Shown: positions 9,318 to 18,060 of the stretch, in pieces
How the letters are laid out: each line of letters opens with the position of its first letter
How positions within the stretch are numbered: position 1 is the first letter of the stretch
Assembly (NCBI GenBank): GCA_048213135.1
Contig: PS015010.1
Span: 1,302,001 to 1,366,000 of the forward strand
Direction of reading: 5' to 3'
DNA: 64,000 nucleotides
From: Reclinomonas americana ATCC 50394
Taxonomy: Eukaryota; Jakobida; Jakobea; Jakobida
Position numbers and translations under genes: made by a program
The notes under the pieces: generated by a model
What the model was told of the DNA's origin: nothing
The model's input: only the letters and a program-made list of their open reading frames with translations
Databases searched by the model: none

Positions 9318-10958
9318 TTGCGATTTACATTTACGATCCGCTTTTTTATCATCGCCTGTTTATTATTGCTGGGCCGCGATATGCACGCACAGCAACAGAT
9401 CGTAATTAACCGCTCCTCTCCTTCCGGCGACAGCATACGCACCATACAGATCATACAGGGACGAAGCCTGCGCCAGAAACAGGTGGACTCGCTTACGCTG
9501 ATTGAAACCATTGCCGGCAATGTGATCATCAAAGAAGGGCTCACCACATTTTACTGCGACAGTGCCGTGATCAACCGCAGGACGAATATTGTGGAGGCTT
9601 TCGGCAATATCCATATCAACGATAATGACAGCATTCACACCTATGCGCAATACCTGCGTTATGTGGGCAACGAACGGGTGGCCTACCTGCAGAAGAATGT
9701 AAAGCTGACCGATAAGAAAGGCGTATTATTGACCGATGAACTGGTGTATAACCTGCGCACGGGTATTGCCACGTACAAGAATGGCGGCAAAATAACCAAC
9801 GAAAAAACAGTACTCACCAGCGAAGAAGCACAGTACATCGCTGATACCAAAGACGTTTATTTTAAGAGGAACGTGCACCTGAAAGATCCTGACCGCGATA
9901 TCTGGACCGACAGCCTGTTGTATAATCTCAACACCGGCATCGCCACGTTTATCGCCCCCACACATATTGTGGGTAAAGACGGCAGCATTATCGATACCAA
10001 AAGCGGCACTTATAATATGAAGACCGGCGAAGCCATCTTCTATGACCGTACGGCTTTCAGTGACAGCACGCATTCCGGCATCGCTGATAAAGTAGCATAC
10101 GATAAAAATTCCGGCACTATACAAATGGAAGGCAATGCCAAACTGGTTGACAGCGCCAACCAGGTGATCGTGCTGGGTAACCAGATATTCCTCGACACCA
10201 AGCGCAACTCCTTCCTTGCCACCCGTAAACCTGTGATGATCATTTACCGTGATGGCGACAGTACCTATATCGCGGCGGACACCTTATTCTCCGGCCTGCG
10301 CAAATACGACAGCCTGGAACGTAAAGTGATCACGCAAACCGATACGTTGAACCGCCCGCTGGCCATCAATGCCAATAAATCGGCGGATACATCTATCCGC
10401 TATTTTATGGGCTTCCATCATGTCCGCATATTCAACGATTCCTTACAAGCCGTAAGTGATAGTCTCCACTACTCCACTTCAGATTCCACCTTCAAACTCT
10501 TCGGGCAGCCCATTGTATGGAATGGCAACAGCCAGGTAACCGGAGACACCTTATATATGTTTACCGAACGGCAGAAACCCAAACGATTGTATGTTTTTTA
10601 CAACAGCATCATCATCAATAAAACCACCGACGGATTATATAACCAGATCGGCGGAAGAACGCTGAACGCTTATTTTAAAGAGGGGCAGATAGATTATGTA
10701 AGAATAAAAGGGACGCCTGCGGAAAGTGTATTCTACCCGCAGGATGACGACAGCGCCTATATTGGCATGAACCGCACCAGTGGCGACCTGATCGATATTT
10801 ACTTCGTGAATAAGGAACTGAACAAAGTGAAGTTCATCAATAATGTCGACGGCGTACTGTATCCCATGCAGCAAACACCCGACGAACAAAAAACGCTGAA
10901 GAATTTTAAATGGTTAGAGGCGAAGAGACCGAAGAATAAGCTGGAACTGTTCGAATAA
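9318..10958 (+). CDS. OstA-like (LptA/LptC-type) periplasmic protein
   Basis: A 546-residue protein. Translation appears to begin at TTG (9318): it opens a good signal peptide (RFTFTIRFFIIACLLLLG, cut near MHAQQQ), while the first ATG lies inside that peptide at the cleavage region. The mature part is a succession of OstA-type beta-jellyroll repeats, with recurring patterns such as GNVIIKEGLTTFYCDSAV, AFGNIHINDNDS and LLYNLNTGIATF. That fold in LptA/LptD carries lipopolysaccharide across the periplasm. With an LptD-like gene and an MCE gene beside it, a role in lipid/LPS export is likely but not shown. The 3' end abuts a heptanucleotide repeat element. Confidence 0.82.
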   Translation: MRFTFTIRFFIIACLLLLGRDMHAQQQIVINRSSPSGDSIRTIQIIQGRSLRQKQVDSLTLIETIAGNVIIKEGLTTFYCDSAVINRRTNIVEAFGNIHINDNDSIHTYAQYLRYVGNERVAYLQKNVKLTDKKGVLLTDELVYNLRTGIATYKNGGKITNEKTVLTSEEAQYIADTKDVYFKRNVHLKDPDRDIWTDSLLYNLNTGIATFIAPTHIVGKDGSIIDTKSGTYNMKTGEAIFYDRTAFSDSTHSGIADKVAYDKNSGTIQMEGNAKLVDSANQVIVLGNQIFLDTKRNSFLATRKPVMIIYRDGDSTYIAADTLFSGLRKYDSLERKVITQTDTLNRPLAINANKSADTSIRYFMGFHHVRIFNDSLQAVSDSLHYSTSDSTFKLFGQPIVWNGNSQVTGDTLYMFTERQKPKRLYVFYNSIIINKTTDGLYNQIGGRTLNAYFKEGQIDYVRIKGTPAESVFYPQDDDSAYIGMNRTSGDLIDIYFVNKELNKVKFINNVDGVLYPMQQTPDEQKTLKNFKWLEAKRPKNKLELFE

Positions 10959-10972
10959 AAGCAGTTAAAAAT

Positions 10973-11141
10973 AATTACGAATTACGAATGATCAATTACG
11001 AATTTCTTCTACAGGCAGCCTATTATAATTCGTAATTTGAAATTCGATAATAAGCGAATTACTTAAACTGAATGCCTTTACTAATAAATCAGAAAGATTG
11101 CTACTTCACGATTCGTAATTCGTAATTAATAATTCGTAATT
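10973..11141. repeat. Heptanucleotide repeat element between convergent genes (locus B)
   Basis: The left block (10973-11000) has units AATTACG, AATTACG, AATGATC and AATTACG in a clean 7-bp register. Partial opposite-sense units lie at ~11025-11047. The right block (~11110-11141) has opposite-sense CGTAATT units and runs into the stop codon of the minus-strand aminotransferase gene. The whole lies between two convergent genes, where a bidirectional terminator would be expected; neither a GC stem nor a T-tract is present. Confidence 0.8.
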
Positions 11142-12330
11142 ATTTCAATGCCTCAAGCGCACTCTTAATCTTCCCAAACCCCTTCTCAATATTAGCCATA
11201 CTGTTCGCGAAGGAGATCCTGATACAGTTTGGTTCGCCAAAAGCCTTACCGGTTACGGTAGATACATGTCCTTTATTGAGCAGGTACATGCAAAGATCAT
11301 CGGCATTTTCGATCACCGTATCACCGTCTTTCTTTCCAAAATAATCGCTTACGCGGGGAAAAACATAAAAAGCACCTTCGGGTTCACTGCACTCCACGCC
11401 GGGTATCTGCGACAATAATTCCATCACCCTTTTCCTGCGGGCTGTGAATTCCTGCAGCATATGTTCCGTTGGCTTCATGTCGCCGGTAAGCGCTGTAATG
11501 GCTGCTCTTTGTGTAATAGCCGTTGCCGCGCTGGTGAATTGTCCCTGGATTTTTTCGCAGGCACGGGCCACATCCGCATGGGCGGCTATATAACCCAGGC
11601 GCCAGCCTGTCATGGCAAAACCTTTACTGAGGCCGTTTACGATCACTACCCTGTCTTTTAAGAAATCAAATTGCGCAATGCTCTCATGATGACCCACGAA
11701 GTTGATGTACTCGTAGATCTCGTCACTCATGATAAAGACGTTAGGATATTTTTTGAACACTTCCGCCAGTGCGGCCAGCTCTTCGCGGGAGTATACCGCA
11801 CCTGAAGGATTGCAGGGGGAAGAGAACATGAACAACCTGGTTTTGGGTGTAATGGCGGCTTCCAGTTCCTCCGGGGTAATTTTATAGCCGTTGCTGAGGG
11901 AGGTATTCACAAATTTCACCTCACCCTGTCCCAGTCTCACAATCTCTGAATAGGTAACCCAGTAAGGCGTGGGAATAATCACTTCATCGCCGATGTCTAC
12001 AATGCTCAGCACGGCATTGGCGATACTCTGCTTGGCACCGGTGCTGATCACGATTTGTTCCGGCGTATAGTCGAGACCGTTATCACGCTTCAGTTTTTCA
12101 CAAACCGCCTGGCGCAGGTCGAGGTAACCCGCTACGGGTGTATAATGACTGTAGTTATCATCAATTGCTTTTTTCGCCGATGCTTTGATGTGCTCGGGTG
12201 TATCGAAATCGGGTTCACCCAGGCTCAGGTCGGTAATATCAATCCCCTGTGCCCGCAGTTCCCTGCCCAGTTTGGCCATCTTTAAAGTTTCGGGTTCATT
12301 AAAGCGAAGCAGTCTTGATGATAGTTGCAT
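11140..12330 (-). CDS. Class I pyridoxal-phosphate aminotransferase (aspartate aminotransferase-like)
   Basis: A 396-residue fold-type I aminotransferase of normal length. The PLP Schiff-base lysine is Lys236 in SKGFAMTGWRLGY. Other signature segments are LGEPDFDTP near the N-terminus, the TGAKQSIANA cofactor-phosphate loop, SSPCNPSGAVYS (the Asn that touches the PLP ring) and ISFANS at the end with the carboxylate-binding Arg (CIRIS). The sequence resembles the Thermus/Bacillus aspartate aminotransferase subgroup (AspC/AspB), which often also accepts other amino donors, so aspartate:2-oxoglutarate transamination is the likely reaction. It lies 31 bp downstream of the serine-hydrolase gene on the same strand. 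Confidence 0.92.
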   Translation of the reverse strand: MQLSSRLLRFNEPETLKMAKLGRELRAQGIDITDLSLGEPDFDTPEHIKASAKKAIDDNYSHYTPVAGYLDLRQAVCEKLKRDNGLDYTPEQIVISTGAKQSIANAVLSIVDIGDEVIIPTPYWVTYSEIVRLGQGEVKFVNTSLSNGYKITPEELEAAITPKTRLFMFSSPCNPSGAVYSREELAALAEVFKKYPNVFIMSDEIYEYINFVGHHESIAQFDFLKDRVVIVNGLSKGFAMTGWRLGYIAAHADVARACEKIQGQFTSAATAITQRAAITALTGDMKPTEHMLQEFTARRKRVMELLSQIPGVECSEPEGAFYVFPRVSDYFGKKDGDTVIENADDLCMYLLNKGHVSTVTGKAFGEPNCIRISFANSMANIEKGFGKIKSALEALK

Positions 12331-12361
12331 TATACGTTCGTTTATGATGCTGCAAAATTAG

Positions 12362-13687
12362 TTATTTATCATAGTTAAACATGAAAGAAGACAGGTCCGG
12401 TTGAATTTTCTTTTCTCTTTTCAATTCATAATCATATATCACCTGCCCCAGGTTCTTCATAAATGGATAACCGATACTGTCGTAATCGTAACGGTCATCA
12501 TTGAGTATACCATCGCTGTTGCAGTAAATGACTGCCGACAGGAAGAATTCTGTTTTATTCTTAAAATCTACTATATAGGCCACGTCAAGCATGTGCCCGT
12601 AAGCATCGCCAGACTTGCTGAAGAGCCGTATGTTTTGCGGCGCGGGACCTTTACCACCACCCACCAGCAGGAATTTGGAATAGGCCGGCGGATAGGTTGC
12701 AGTATCTGCTGAATAAGGCGGAAACCTGCTCTCCGTTGGCCATTCGCTCAAATACTGTAACACAAAACGCCTGTCATCTTCGGTGATATTGAAACGTTGA
12801 GATGCAGGTACTTTATCCGGAAAGACTACGCTGATCATAATATTATGCAGGTCTTCGAGGCTGATGCGGTTCTTCGATGAAAAATCCATCGGCCCGTTTT
12901 TTAATACCCCGCCTTTATAATAACCTTTGCCCAGGCTGTCATTTCTTTTTAAATAGGTTGATTTATTGAACTGTCCATCCTGTCGGTACAGCAGTTCATT
13001 ATTCTTTCCCAGGAACTGCACCGGGTTGGTATGACGATTTTCCGTATCACTTAAAAAGATATTCAGCCGGTGCAGTACCTGCACATCGCGGTAGCCTTTC
13101 TTATGCAACTCCGCATTAATATAATCCTGGCCCAGGAACTCGTACAACCGGTTAAAAGCATCGTTATCACTAACCAGCAGTATTTTTTTAATGTAATGAG
13201 CAATGGCAGGCCTGCCATCGGGAGTAGTGGCATCGTTATATACAGCCGTCTGCCCTGAAAAATCCGTTTCTGTGATCATGGTACTGTTGCGGTCAATACC
13301 CCGGTCTTTCAGTTCGTTCAGTTTTTGCAGCGCCAGCAGAACAATGGGCAGTTTGATGGTGGATGCCGGGTAAAAATAGCGGGCCGGGTTGGTATTGAAA
13401 TGATGGGTCTTTAATTCAGGTACACCATTGGCGCCCCGGTTCACCTGCGTATACAGGATTTGTACGTTCCAGCCCTTCCGGTTGGCCAGTACCGCGTTAA
13501 AAAGTTGTGGATATTGCTGCAGGATGGCTTCCGGCAGTTTATCGGTACGGGTACTGTCGGCCGGCACGGCTTCTGTTACAACAGCCTTATTCTCATTCAT
13601 TTGAGTGGTTTGACGGGTGGCGGAACACGACAGCAGGAAGAGCAGCGCAGCCCCAACCCGTCCGCATACAGGATATTTATACAGCAT
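12362..13687 (-). CDS. Beta-lactamase-fold serine hydrolase, lipoprotein
   Basis: A 441-residue protein with a lipoprotein signal (LLFLLSC, lipidation Cys21), so probably an envelope-anchored protein. Three active-site elements of the penicillin-binding/class A beta-lactamase fold are present: SxxK as STIK (Ser109), SDN at residues 173-175, and a KSG triad (Lys358) in SKSGDAYG. I could not find a convincing class A omega-loop ExxLN motif, and the protein is longer than a class A enzyme (~290 residues), so resistance should not be assumed; a peptidase or esterase role is as likely. It is the first gene of a minus-strand pair with the aminotransferase. Confidence 0.82.
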   Translation of the reverse strand: MLYKYPVCGRVGAALLFLLSCSATRQTTQMNENKAVVTEAVPADSTRTDKLPEAILQQYPQLFNAVLANRKGWNVQILYTQVNRGANGVPELKTHHFNTNPARYFYPASTIKLPIVLLALQKLNELKDRGIDRNSTMITETDFSGQTAVYNDATTPDGRPAIAHYIKKILLVSDNDAFNRLYEFLGQDYINAELHKKGYRDVQVLHRLNIFLSDTENRHTNPVQFLGKNNELLYRQDGQFNKSTYLKRNDSLGKGYYKGGVLKNGPMDFSSKNRISLEDLHNIMISVVFPDKVPASQRFNITEDDRRFVLQYLSEWPTESRFPPYSADTATYPPAYSKFLLVGGGKGPAPQNIRLFSKSGDAYGHMLDVAYIVDFKNKTEFFLSAVIYCNSDGILNDDRYDYDSIGYPFMKNLGQVIYDYELKREKKIQPDLSSFMFNYDK

Positions 13688-13760
13688 AAGCTTGATTTAC
13701 AGTGCAAAATGAGTAAAATTTGAAAATTATCCCCGCTTTAGAATCAATCGCTTTTTCCCC

Positions 13761-13768
13761 TATCTTTG
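13761..13768 (+). promoter_or_regulatory. Bacteroidota-type -7 element upstream of secDF
   Basis: TATCTTTG matches the Bacteroidota sigma-factor -7 consensus TAnnTTTG exactly. It lies 71 bp before the secDF start, leaving an untranslated leader of roughly 60 bases. Only a weak -33 candidate (TTTAG near 13737) is visible. Confidence 0.55.
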
Positions 13769-13839
13769 CACACTTCGAAAAATCGAAAGTCGATCCAGAT
13801 CGAAAATTTAGAAAAAGTAGCTACTAAAAGTAATTTATT

Positions 13840-16794
13840 ATGAGACTGAAAGGTTTAGTTTGGTTTTTTACGATTGCGCTAATCGTCATATCACTCTGGG
13901 AGTTATCCTACACCTGGGTGGTTCGCAGTCACGAAAGCAGCGTAAGAGCTAAGGCTGAGAAGATCATCAAAAACACACAACCTGGTCTGAAAGCAGGCAG
14001 CCCCGATTTTAAGGCCGCCGTTGAACGTAAGGCCCAGCGCATACTCGACAGCACCAAAGACCAAAGCATCTATCCCCTCCTGGGTACATCTTACCAGAAG
14101 TGTAAACAAAACGAACTGAACCTCGGCCTTGACCTCCAGGGCGGTATTAGTGTAACCCTCGACGTTAGTCTCGTAGACCTGATCAAATCACTGAGCAACG
14201 CTCCTACCGATCCCCAGCTCATAAAAGCCCTGCAAACCGCTTCCCAGCGTAAGGCAACCAGCAATACCGACTACATCACTTTATTCAGGGACGCGTTCAT
14301 TGAACAGAATGGTCCCAACAAAATGTGGCCATTATTCGCCGGACAGGGTAAAGACGTAAAAAGTAATGCTTCTGATGCCGACGTTATCACCAGCATCCGT
14401 AAGGTAGCCAGTGGCGCCATCAAAGAAACGTATAAAGTACTTGTTAAGCGTATCGATAAATTCGGTGTAGCTTCTCCCAATATCAACCTCGACGAAAACA
14501 AAGGCATCATCAACGTAGAACTGGCCGGCGTTAACGACGTGGAAAGGGAAAGGGTACGTAAACTGTTACAGGCTTCGGCTCACCTCCAGTTCTGGGAAGT
14601 ATACAACCTGGAAGAACTGGGCAACTCTATCCAGCTGGCCGACCAGTCGCTGCACAACTACCTTAATGGTGTTGCCAGTGACAGCGCTGCCGCTAAAGAC
14701 ACAACACTGAAAGCAAAAAATGCCAACCCGCTGCTGCGTTTGATCAATATCAACCAGCCTCAGCAGGACAAGACCGGCAAAGTATACTATCCTGCCGCTA
14801 TCGGTAATGTATTACTGAAAGACACCGCCCTGTATTTCGAATATATGAATACAGACGCCGTTAAAACCGCTTTCCCTGCCAATTGCAAATTCCTTTTCGG
14901 TGTAGAACAGAAAGGTGATAAAGGCGACAGGTTCTATCCATTATATGCCGTTAAAACACAACCCGGCACCGATAAAGCGCCGCTCGAAGGTGAAGGTGTG
15001 GAAGAAGCCCGCCAGGATTATGATGAGAAAGGAAGTCCTGCCATTAAAATGGTGATGACCCCAAGCGGCGCCCGTACCTGGGCCAGGCTCACCGGAAAGA
15101 ATGTAGGCAGGCCTATTGCTATCGCACTTGACGACATCGTATATTCTGCTCCTAATGTAAACGGACCTATCGAAGGTGGTAATTCCGAAATATCCGGCAG
15201 CTTCTCTGTAGAAGAAGCGCAGGATCTGGCCAATACCCTTAAATCAGGTAAAGTAAATGCTCCGGGCAAGATCGTTGCCGAGCAGGTGATCGGGCCAACC
15301 CTCGGTAAAGAAGCCGTAAGGGGTGGTGCTATGTCATTCATCATCGCATTCGTGATCATTTTCATACTCATGCTGTTATACTATAATACCGGTGGTTGGG
15401 TAGCGAATATCTCTTTAATACTGAACTTACTGTTCACCATCGGTGTACTGACGGCCCTGGGCTTTACGCTCACTGCTGCTGGTATCGCCGGCCTGGTACT
15501 GACCATTGGTATGGCCGTGGATACGAACGTTATCATCTTCGAACGTATCAAGGACGAGCTCACCAAGGGTAAAACGTACCAGCAGGCTGTGAACGACGGT
15601 TACAGGCGTTCTTTACCTCCTGTTATCGATGCGCACGTAACCACTTTGCTTACTGCCATCATCCTGGCCTACTTCGGCCTGGGTCCTGTACTGGGCTTCG
15701 CCACAACACAGATCATCGGTATCCTGCTGTCCCTGTTCTGCGGTATCCTCGTATCAAGGCTCATCTCCGATTTCTGGACCAACAAACAAAGGCACTTTAA
15801 CTACTTTACCGGTATTTCTAAAAAGATCTTCAAGCACGCCAGCTTCAAGTTCATTGAATACCGTAAAATAGCCTATATCATTTCCATCGTTGTACTGCTG
15901 CTGGGTGTGGCTTCCTTCTTCAATGGCTTCCACCAGGGTGTGGAATTCAAAGGTGGCCGCAGCTATACCGTTAAGTTCGACAGGGAAGTGAAAAATTCAG
16001 ATGTTCAGGACGACCTGAAAGCAGCGTTTGAAGGCGATTTCCCGCTGATTAAAACCGTTGGCGGACCTACTCAGCTCAACATCACCACCGCTTACCTGAA
16101 AGGTAACGAAGGCGCCGACAGCCTGGTGAGGAGGAAACTGTACGAAGGTTTGAAAAAGGTGTTACCTGCCAACCTGACTTACGAAGATTTTGAAAAGAAC
16201 AAATACATCCAGGGGTCATCTACCGTATTGCCCAGCATTTCGGAAGACCTGAAGGCCGGTGCCGTTAAAGCCACCATCTTCGCTATCCTGATCATCTTCC
16301 TGTACATCTTCATCCGTTTCCGCGACTGGAGGTATTCAGTAGGTACCATTGTAGCCCTGCTGCATGACGTGTTTGTAACACTGGCCGTGTTCTCGTTCTT
16401 CAAGAACATTGTACCGTTCCCGCTCGAGATCGACCAGCACTTTATCGCGGCCATCCTTACCGTTATCGGTTTCTCCATGAATGATACCGTTATCGTATTC
16501 GACAGGGTTCGTGAATACAGTGCCAACGACCGCACAGGCGATAAAAAATCGCTCATCAACAGGGCCATCAATGATACGCTGAGCCGTACCATTATGACAT
16601 CCCTCACGGTGTTCCTGACCCTGCTTATCCTCTTCATCTTCGGTGGTGAGGTAACAAGGGGCTTCGCTTTCGCGATGCTGATCGGTGTTATTACCGGTAC
16701 TTACTCCTCTATTTTCGTAGCCGCTCCTATCCTCGTCGACCTCGGCAAAGGCAAGGCGCTCTCCAAAGCAGAGGCGAAAGAAACCAAAGCTTAA
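13840..16794 (+). CDS. secDF: Protein translocase subunit SecDF (fusion)
   Basis: A 984-residue fusion of SecD and SecF, the usual arrangement in Bacteroidota. It uses the proton-motive force to help pull preproteins out of SecYEG. The SecD half has an N-terminal TM, the NLGLDLQGG segment (around residue 95), an extended periplasmic P1 domain, and the GMAVDTNVIIFERI motif (residues ~557-571) in TM4. The SecF half begins near residue 670 with GVEFKGGRSYTVKFD and carries SMNDTVIVFDRVRE (residues ~879-892). Twelve hydrophobic segments can be counted in two groups. It is flanked by its own promoter-like element and a strong terminator, so it is probably monocistronic. Confidence 0.96.
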   Translation: MRLKGLVWFFTIALIVISLWELSYTWVVRSHESSVRAKAEKIIKNTQPGLKAGSPDFKAAVERKAQRILDSTKDQSIYPLLGTSYQKCKQNELNLGLDLQGGISVTLDVSLVDLIKSLSNAPTDPQLIKALQTASQRKATSNTDYITLFRDAFIEQNGPNKMWPLFAGQGKDVKSNASDADVITSIRKVASGAIKETYKVLVKRIDKFGVASPNINLDENKGIINVELAGVNDVERERVRKLLQASAHLQFWEVYNLEELGNSIQLADQSLHNYLNGVASDSAAAKDTTLKAKNANPLLRLININQPQQDKTGKVYYPAAIGNVLLKDTALYFEYMNTDAVKTAFPANCKFLFGVEQKGDKGDRFYPLYAVKTQPGTDKAPLEGEGVEEARQDYDEKGSPAIKMVMTPSGARTWARLTGKNVGRPIAIALDDIVYSAPNVNGPIEGGNSEISGSFSVEEAQDLANTLKSGKVNAPGKIVAEQVIGPTLGKEAVRGGAMSFIIAFVIIFILMLLYYNTGGWVANISLILNLLFTIGVLTALGFTLTAAGIAGLVLTIGMAVDTNVIIFERIKDELTKGKTYQQAVNDGYRRSLPPVIDAHVTTLLTAIILAYFGLGPVLGFATTQIIGILLSLFCGILVSRLISDFWTNKQRHFNYFTGISKKIFKHASFKFIEYRKIAYIISIVVLLLGVASFFNGFHQGVEFKGGRSYTVKFDREVKNSDVQDDLKAAFEGDFPLIKTVGGPTQLNITTAYLKGNEGADSLVRRKLYEGLKKVLPANLTYEDFEKNKYIQGSSTVLPSISEDLKAGAVKATIFAILIIFLYIFIRFRDWRYSVGTIVALLHDVFVTLAVFSFFKNIVPFPLEIDQHFIAAILTVIGFSMNDTVIVFDRVREYSANDRTGDKKSLINRAINDTLSRTIMTSLTVFLTLLILFIFGGEVTRGFAFAMLIGVITGTYSSIFVAAPILVDLGKGKALSKAEAKETKA

Positions 16795-16814
16795 TCACCT
16801 CACTAACAAATACA

Positions 16815-16848
16815 AAGAAGCCCGTTTTAAAAACGGGCTTCTTTTTTT
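16815..16848 (+). terminator. Rho-independent terminator after secDF
   Basis: An inverted repeat GAAGCCCGTTTT / AAAACGGGCTTC with a very short loop is followed by a run of seven T. It starts about 20 bp after the secDF stop. Confidence 0.9.
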
Positions 16849-16934
16849 ATAATAATCTCCGATAAAATGAAAAGAAATAACTCCTACACCTGGCATTCTG
16901 TCTGTCCTGACAAAGGAATTACAAAATCAAAAAC

Positions 16935-16954
16935 ATTCGTAATTCGTAATTATT
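16935..16954. repeat. Heptanucleotide repeat at the iscA 3' end (locus C)
   Basis: Two perfect CGTAATT units (16938-16951), preceded by a partial unit, touch the stop codon of the minus-strand IscA-like gene. Only one block is present here. Confidence 0.65.
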
Positions 16955-17301
16955 TACACTGCAAAACTCGTCCCGCAACCGCAAGTCTTGCTTGCATTCG
17001 GGTTGTTAAAAGTGAACCCGCGTGAGTTCAGTCCGCCCTGCCAGTCAATCTCCATACCCATCAGGTAAATGCCATGCGATTTTTCCATGATGCAGGGGAT
17101 GCCTTCAATATCAAACTGCTCGTCTTTTTCTGTTGGCGTATCAAAACCCAGCACATAGGTCATGCCGCTGCAGCCGCCACCCTTTACTCCAATGCGGAGG
17201 CGATGGGTCGTATCGAACCCTTCCTGTTCCATCAGTCGTTTCAGTTCCTGCACCGCCGAAGCCGTAAGGCTCACCGAAGATGTTGCTGTACCTGTACTCA
17301 T
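16954..17301 (-). CDS. Iron-sulfur cluster assembly protein, HesB/IscA family
   Basis: The start chosen is ATG at 17301 (MSTGTAT), giving 115 residues, the usual size of A-type carriers; a longer frame to 17424 has no family-like sequence. The three cluster-binding cysteines are present: one in VKGGGCSGM and two in CGCGTSFAV at the C-terminus. IscA/ErpA/SufA proteins receive Fe-S clusters from the IscU or SufBCD scaffold and deliver them to apo-proteins in the cytoplasm. No other isc/suf genes lie in the window, so which A-type carrier this is cannot be decided from context. Confidence 0.93.
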   Translation of the reverse strand: MSTGTATSSVSLTASAVQELKRLMEQEGFDTTHRLRIGVKGGGCSGMTYVLGFDTPTEKDEQFDIEGIPCIMEKSHGIYLMGMEIDWQGGLNSRGFTFNNPNASKTCGCGTSFAV

Positions 17302-17436
17302 AGTCTTCTTTTTTACAAAATTAGGTAATCCCGGCAAAATGGGTTTACGAGATGAGTAAAGTAGTACCCTGCCCCCTGTCTTGTATCCGGCATCCGCTAT
17401 CTTACACCCGGTATTCCTTCTCAACCTTTATACCTG

Positions 17437-17444
17437 TATCTTTG
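17437..17444 (+). promoter_or_regulatory. Candidate Bacteroidota -7 element
   Basis: TATCTTTG matches TAnnTTTG, 16 bp before the start codon at 17461. Transcription would begin about 10 bases upstream of the ATG, giving a very short leader. No clear -33 partner is seen. Confidence 0.4.
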
Positions 17445-17460
17445 CTGCAAACTCATACTC

Positions 17461-17979
17461 ATGGAATTATCATCCGGCGCGGTTCAGAACATCATTTTAG
17501 GCGCCATCTTCGCTTTCTTCATCGCCATAGCCTGGCTGCTGGCCGAATTCAAAGGTATGAAGGATGAAATGCGGGAACGGTTCGGTATCAATAACGAGAC
17601 CATCAAACTCAAACTGCAGGCTTATGAGCGGCTGACGCTGTTCGCAGAAAGGGCTTCTCTTAAAAACCTGGTGTCCCGCACTCCTTACGCCGGACTGACT
17701 GTTGTGGGGCTGCAGATCGAGCTCATCGACGCCATCAAAAGCGAGTATGAATATAATGTGAGCCAGCAGATCTACTGTACTCCCGACATGTGGAAAGCCG
17801 TAGGCAACCTGCGTGACCAGAATATTTACATCATCAACCAGTTGGCCGCTATGCTGCCGCCACAGGCCGAGGGTATTGAACTGAGTAAAAGAATCCTGGA
17901 ATACGCCGCCAACAATAACGCCGATCTCAGTTCCGTGGTGCTCAGCGCCCTGCAGTTTGAAGCTAAAAAAGTACTGTAA
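17461..17979 (+). CDS. Conserved membrane-anchored protein of unknown function
   Basis: 172 residues that I do not recognise as a characterised family. One transmembrane helix (residues ~11-28, ILGAIFAFFIAIAWLLAEF) is followed by a cytoplasmic, mostly helical domain with conserved-looking segments KLKLQAYERLTLFAERASL and IKSEYEYNVSQQIYC. The LQAYERL...LIDAIKSEYEYN pattern recalls small membrane proteins found across Chitinophagaceae. There are no catalytic motifs. It is the last gene before an assembly gap, so its downstream neighbour is unknown. Confidence 0.75.
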   Translation: MELSSGAVQNIILGAIFAFFIAIAWLLAEFKGMKDEMRERFGINNETIKLKLQAYERLTLFAERASLKNLVSRTPYAGLTVVGLQIELIDAIKSEYEYNVSQQIYCTPDMWKAVGNLRDQNIYIINQLAAMLPPQAEGIELSKRILEYAANNNADLSSVVLSALQFEAKKVL

Positions 17980-17992
17980 GCCCGCTTACACC

Positions 17993-18036
17993 NNNNNNNN
18001 NNNNNNNNNNNNNNNNNNNNNNNNNNNNNNNNNNNN
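17993..18036. other. Assembly gap (44 N)
   Basis: A run of 44 N separates the small membrane protein gene from the mutase gene. The 5' region of the mutase gene is only partly visible, so operon structure across this point is unknown. Confidence 1.
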
Positions 18037-18060
18037 GATTGTTCATGCTAATTGTCACTT

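Noticed and set aside
12362-13687. Antibiotic-resistance beta-lactamase call
   Set aside because: Three motifs of the fold are present, but the omega-loop Glu is not evident and the protein is too long for class A.
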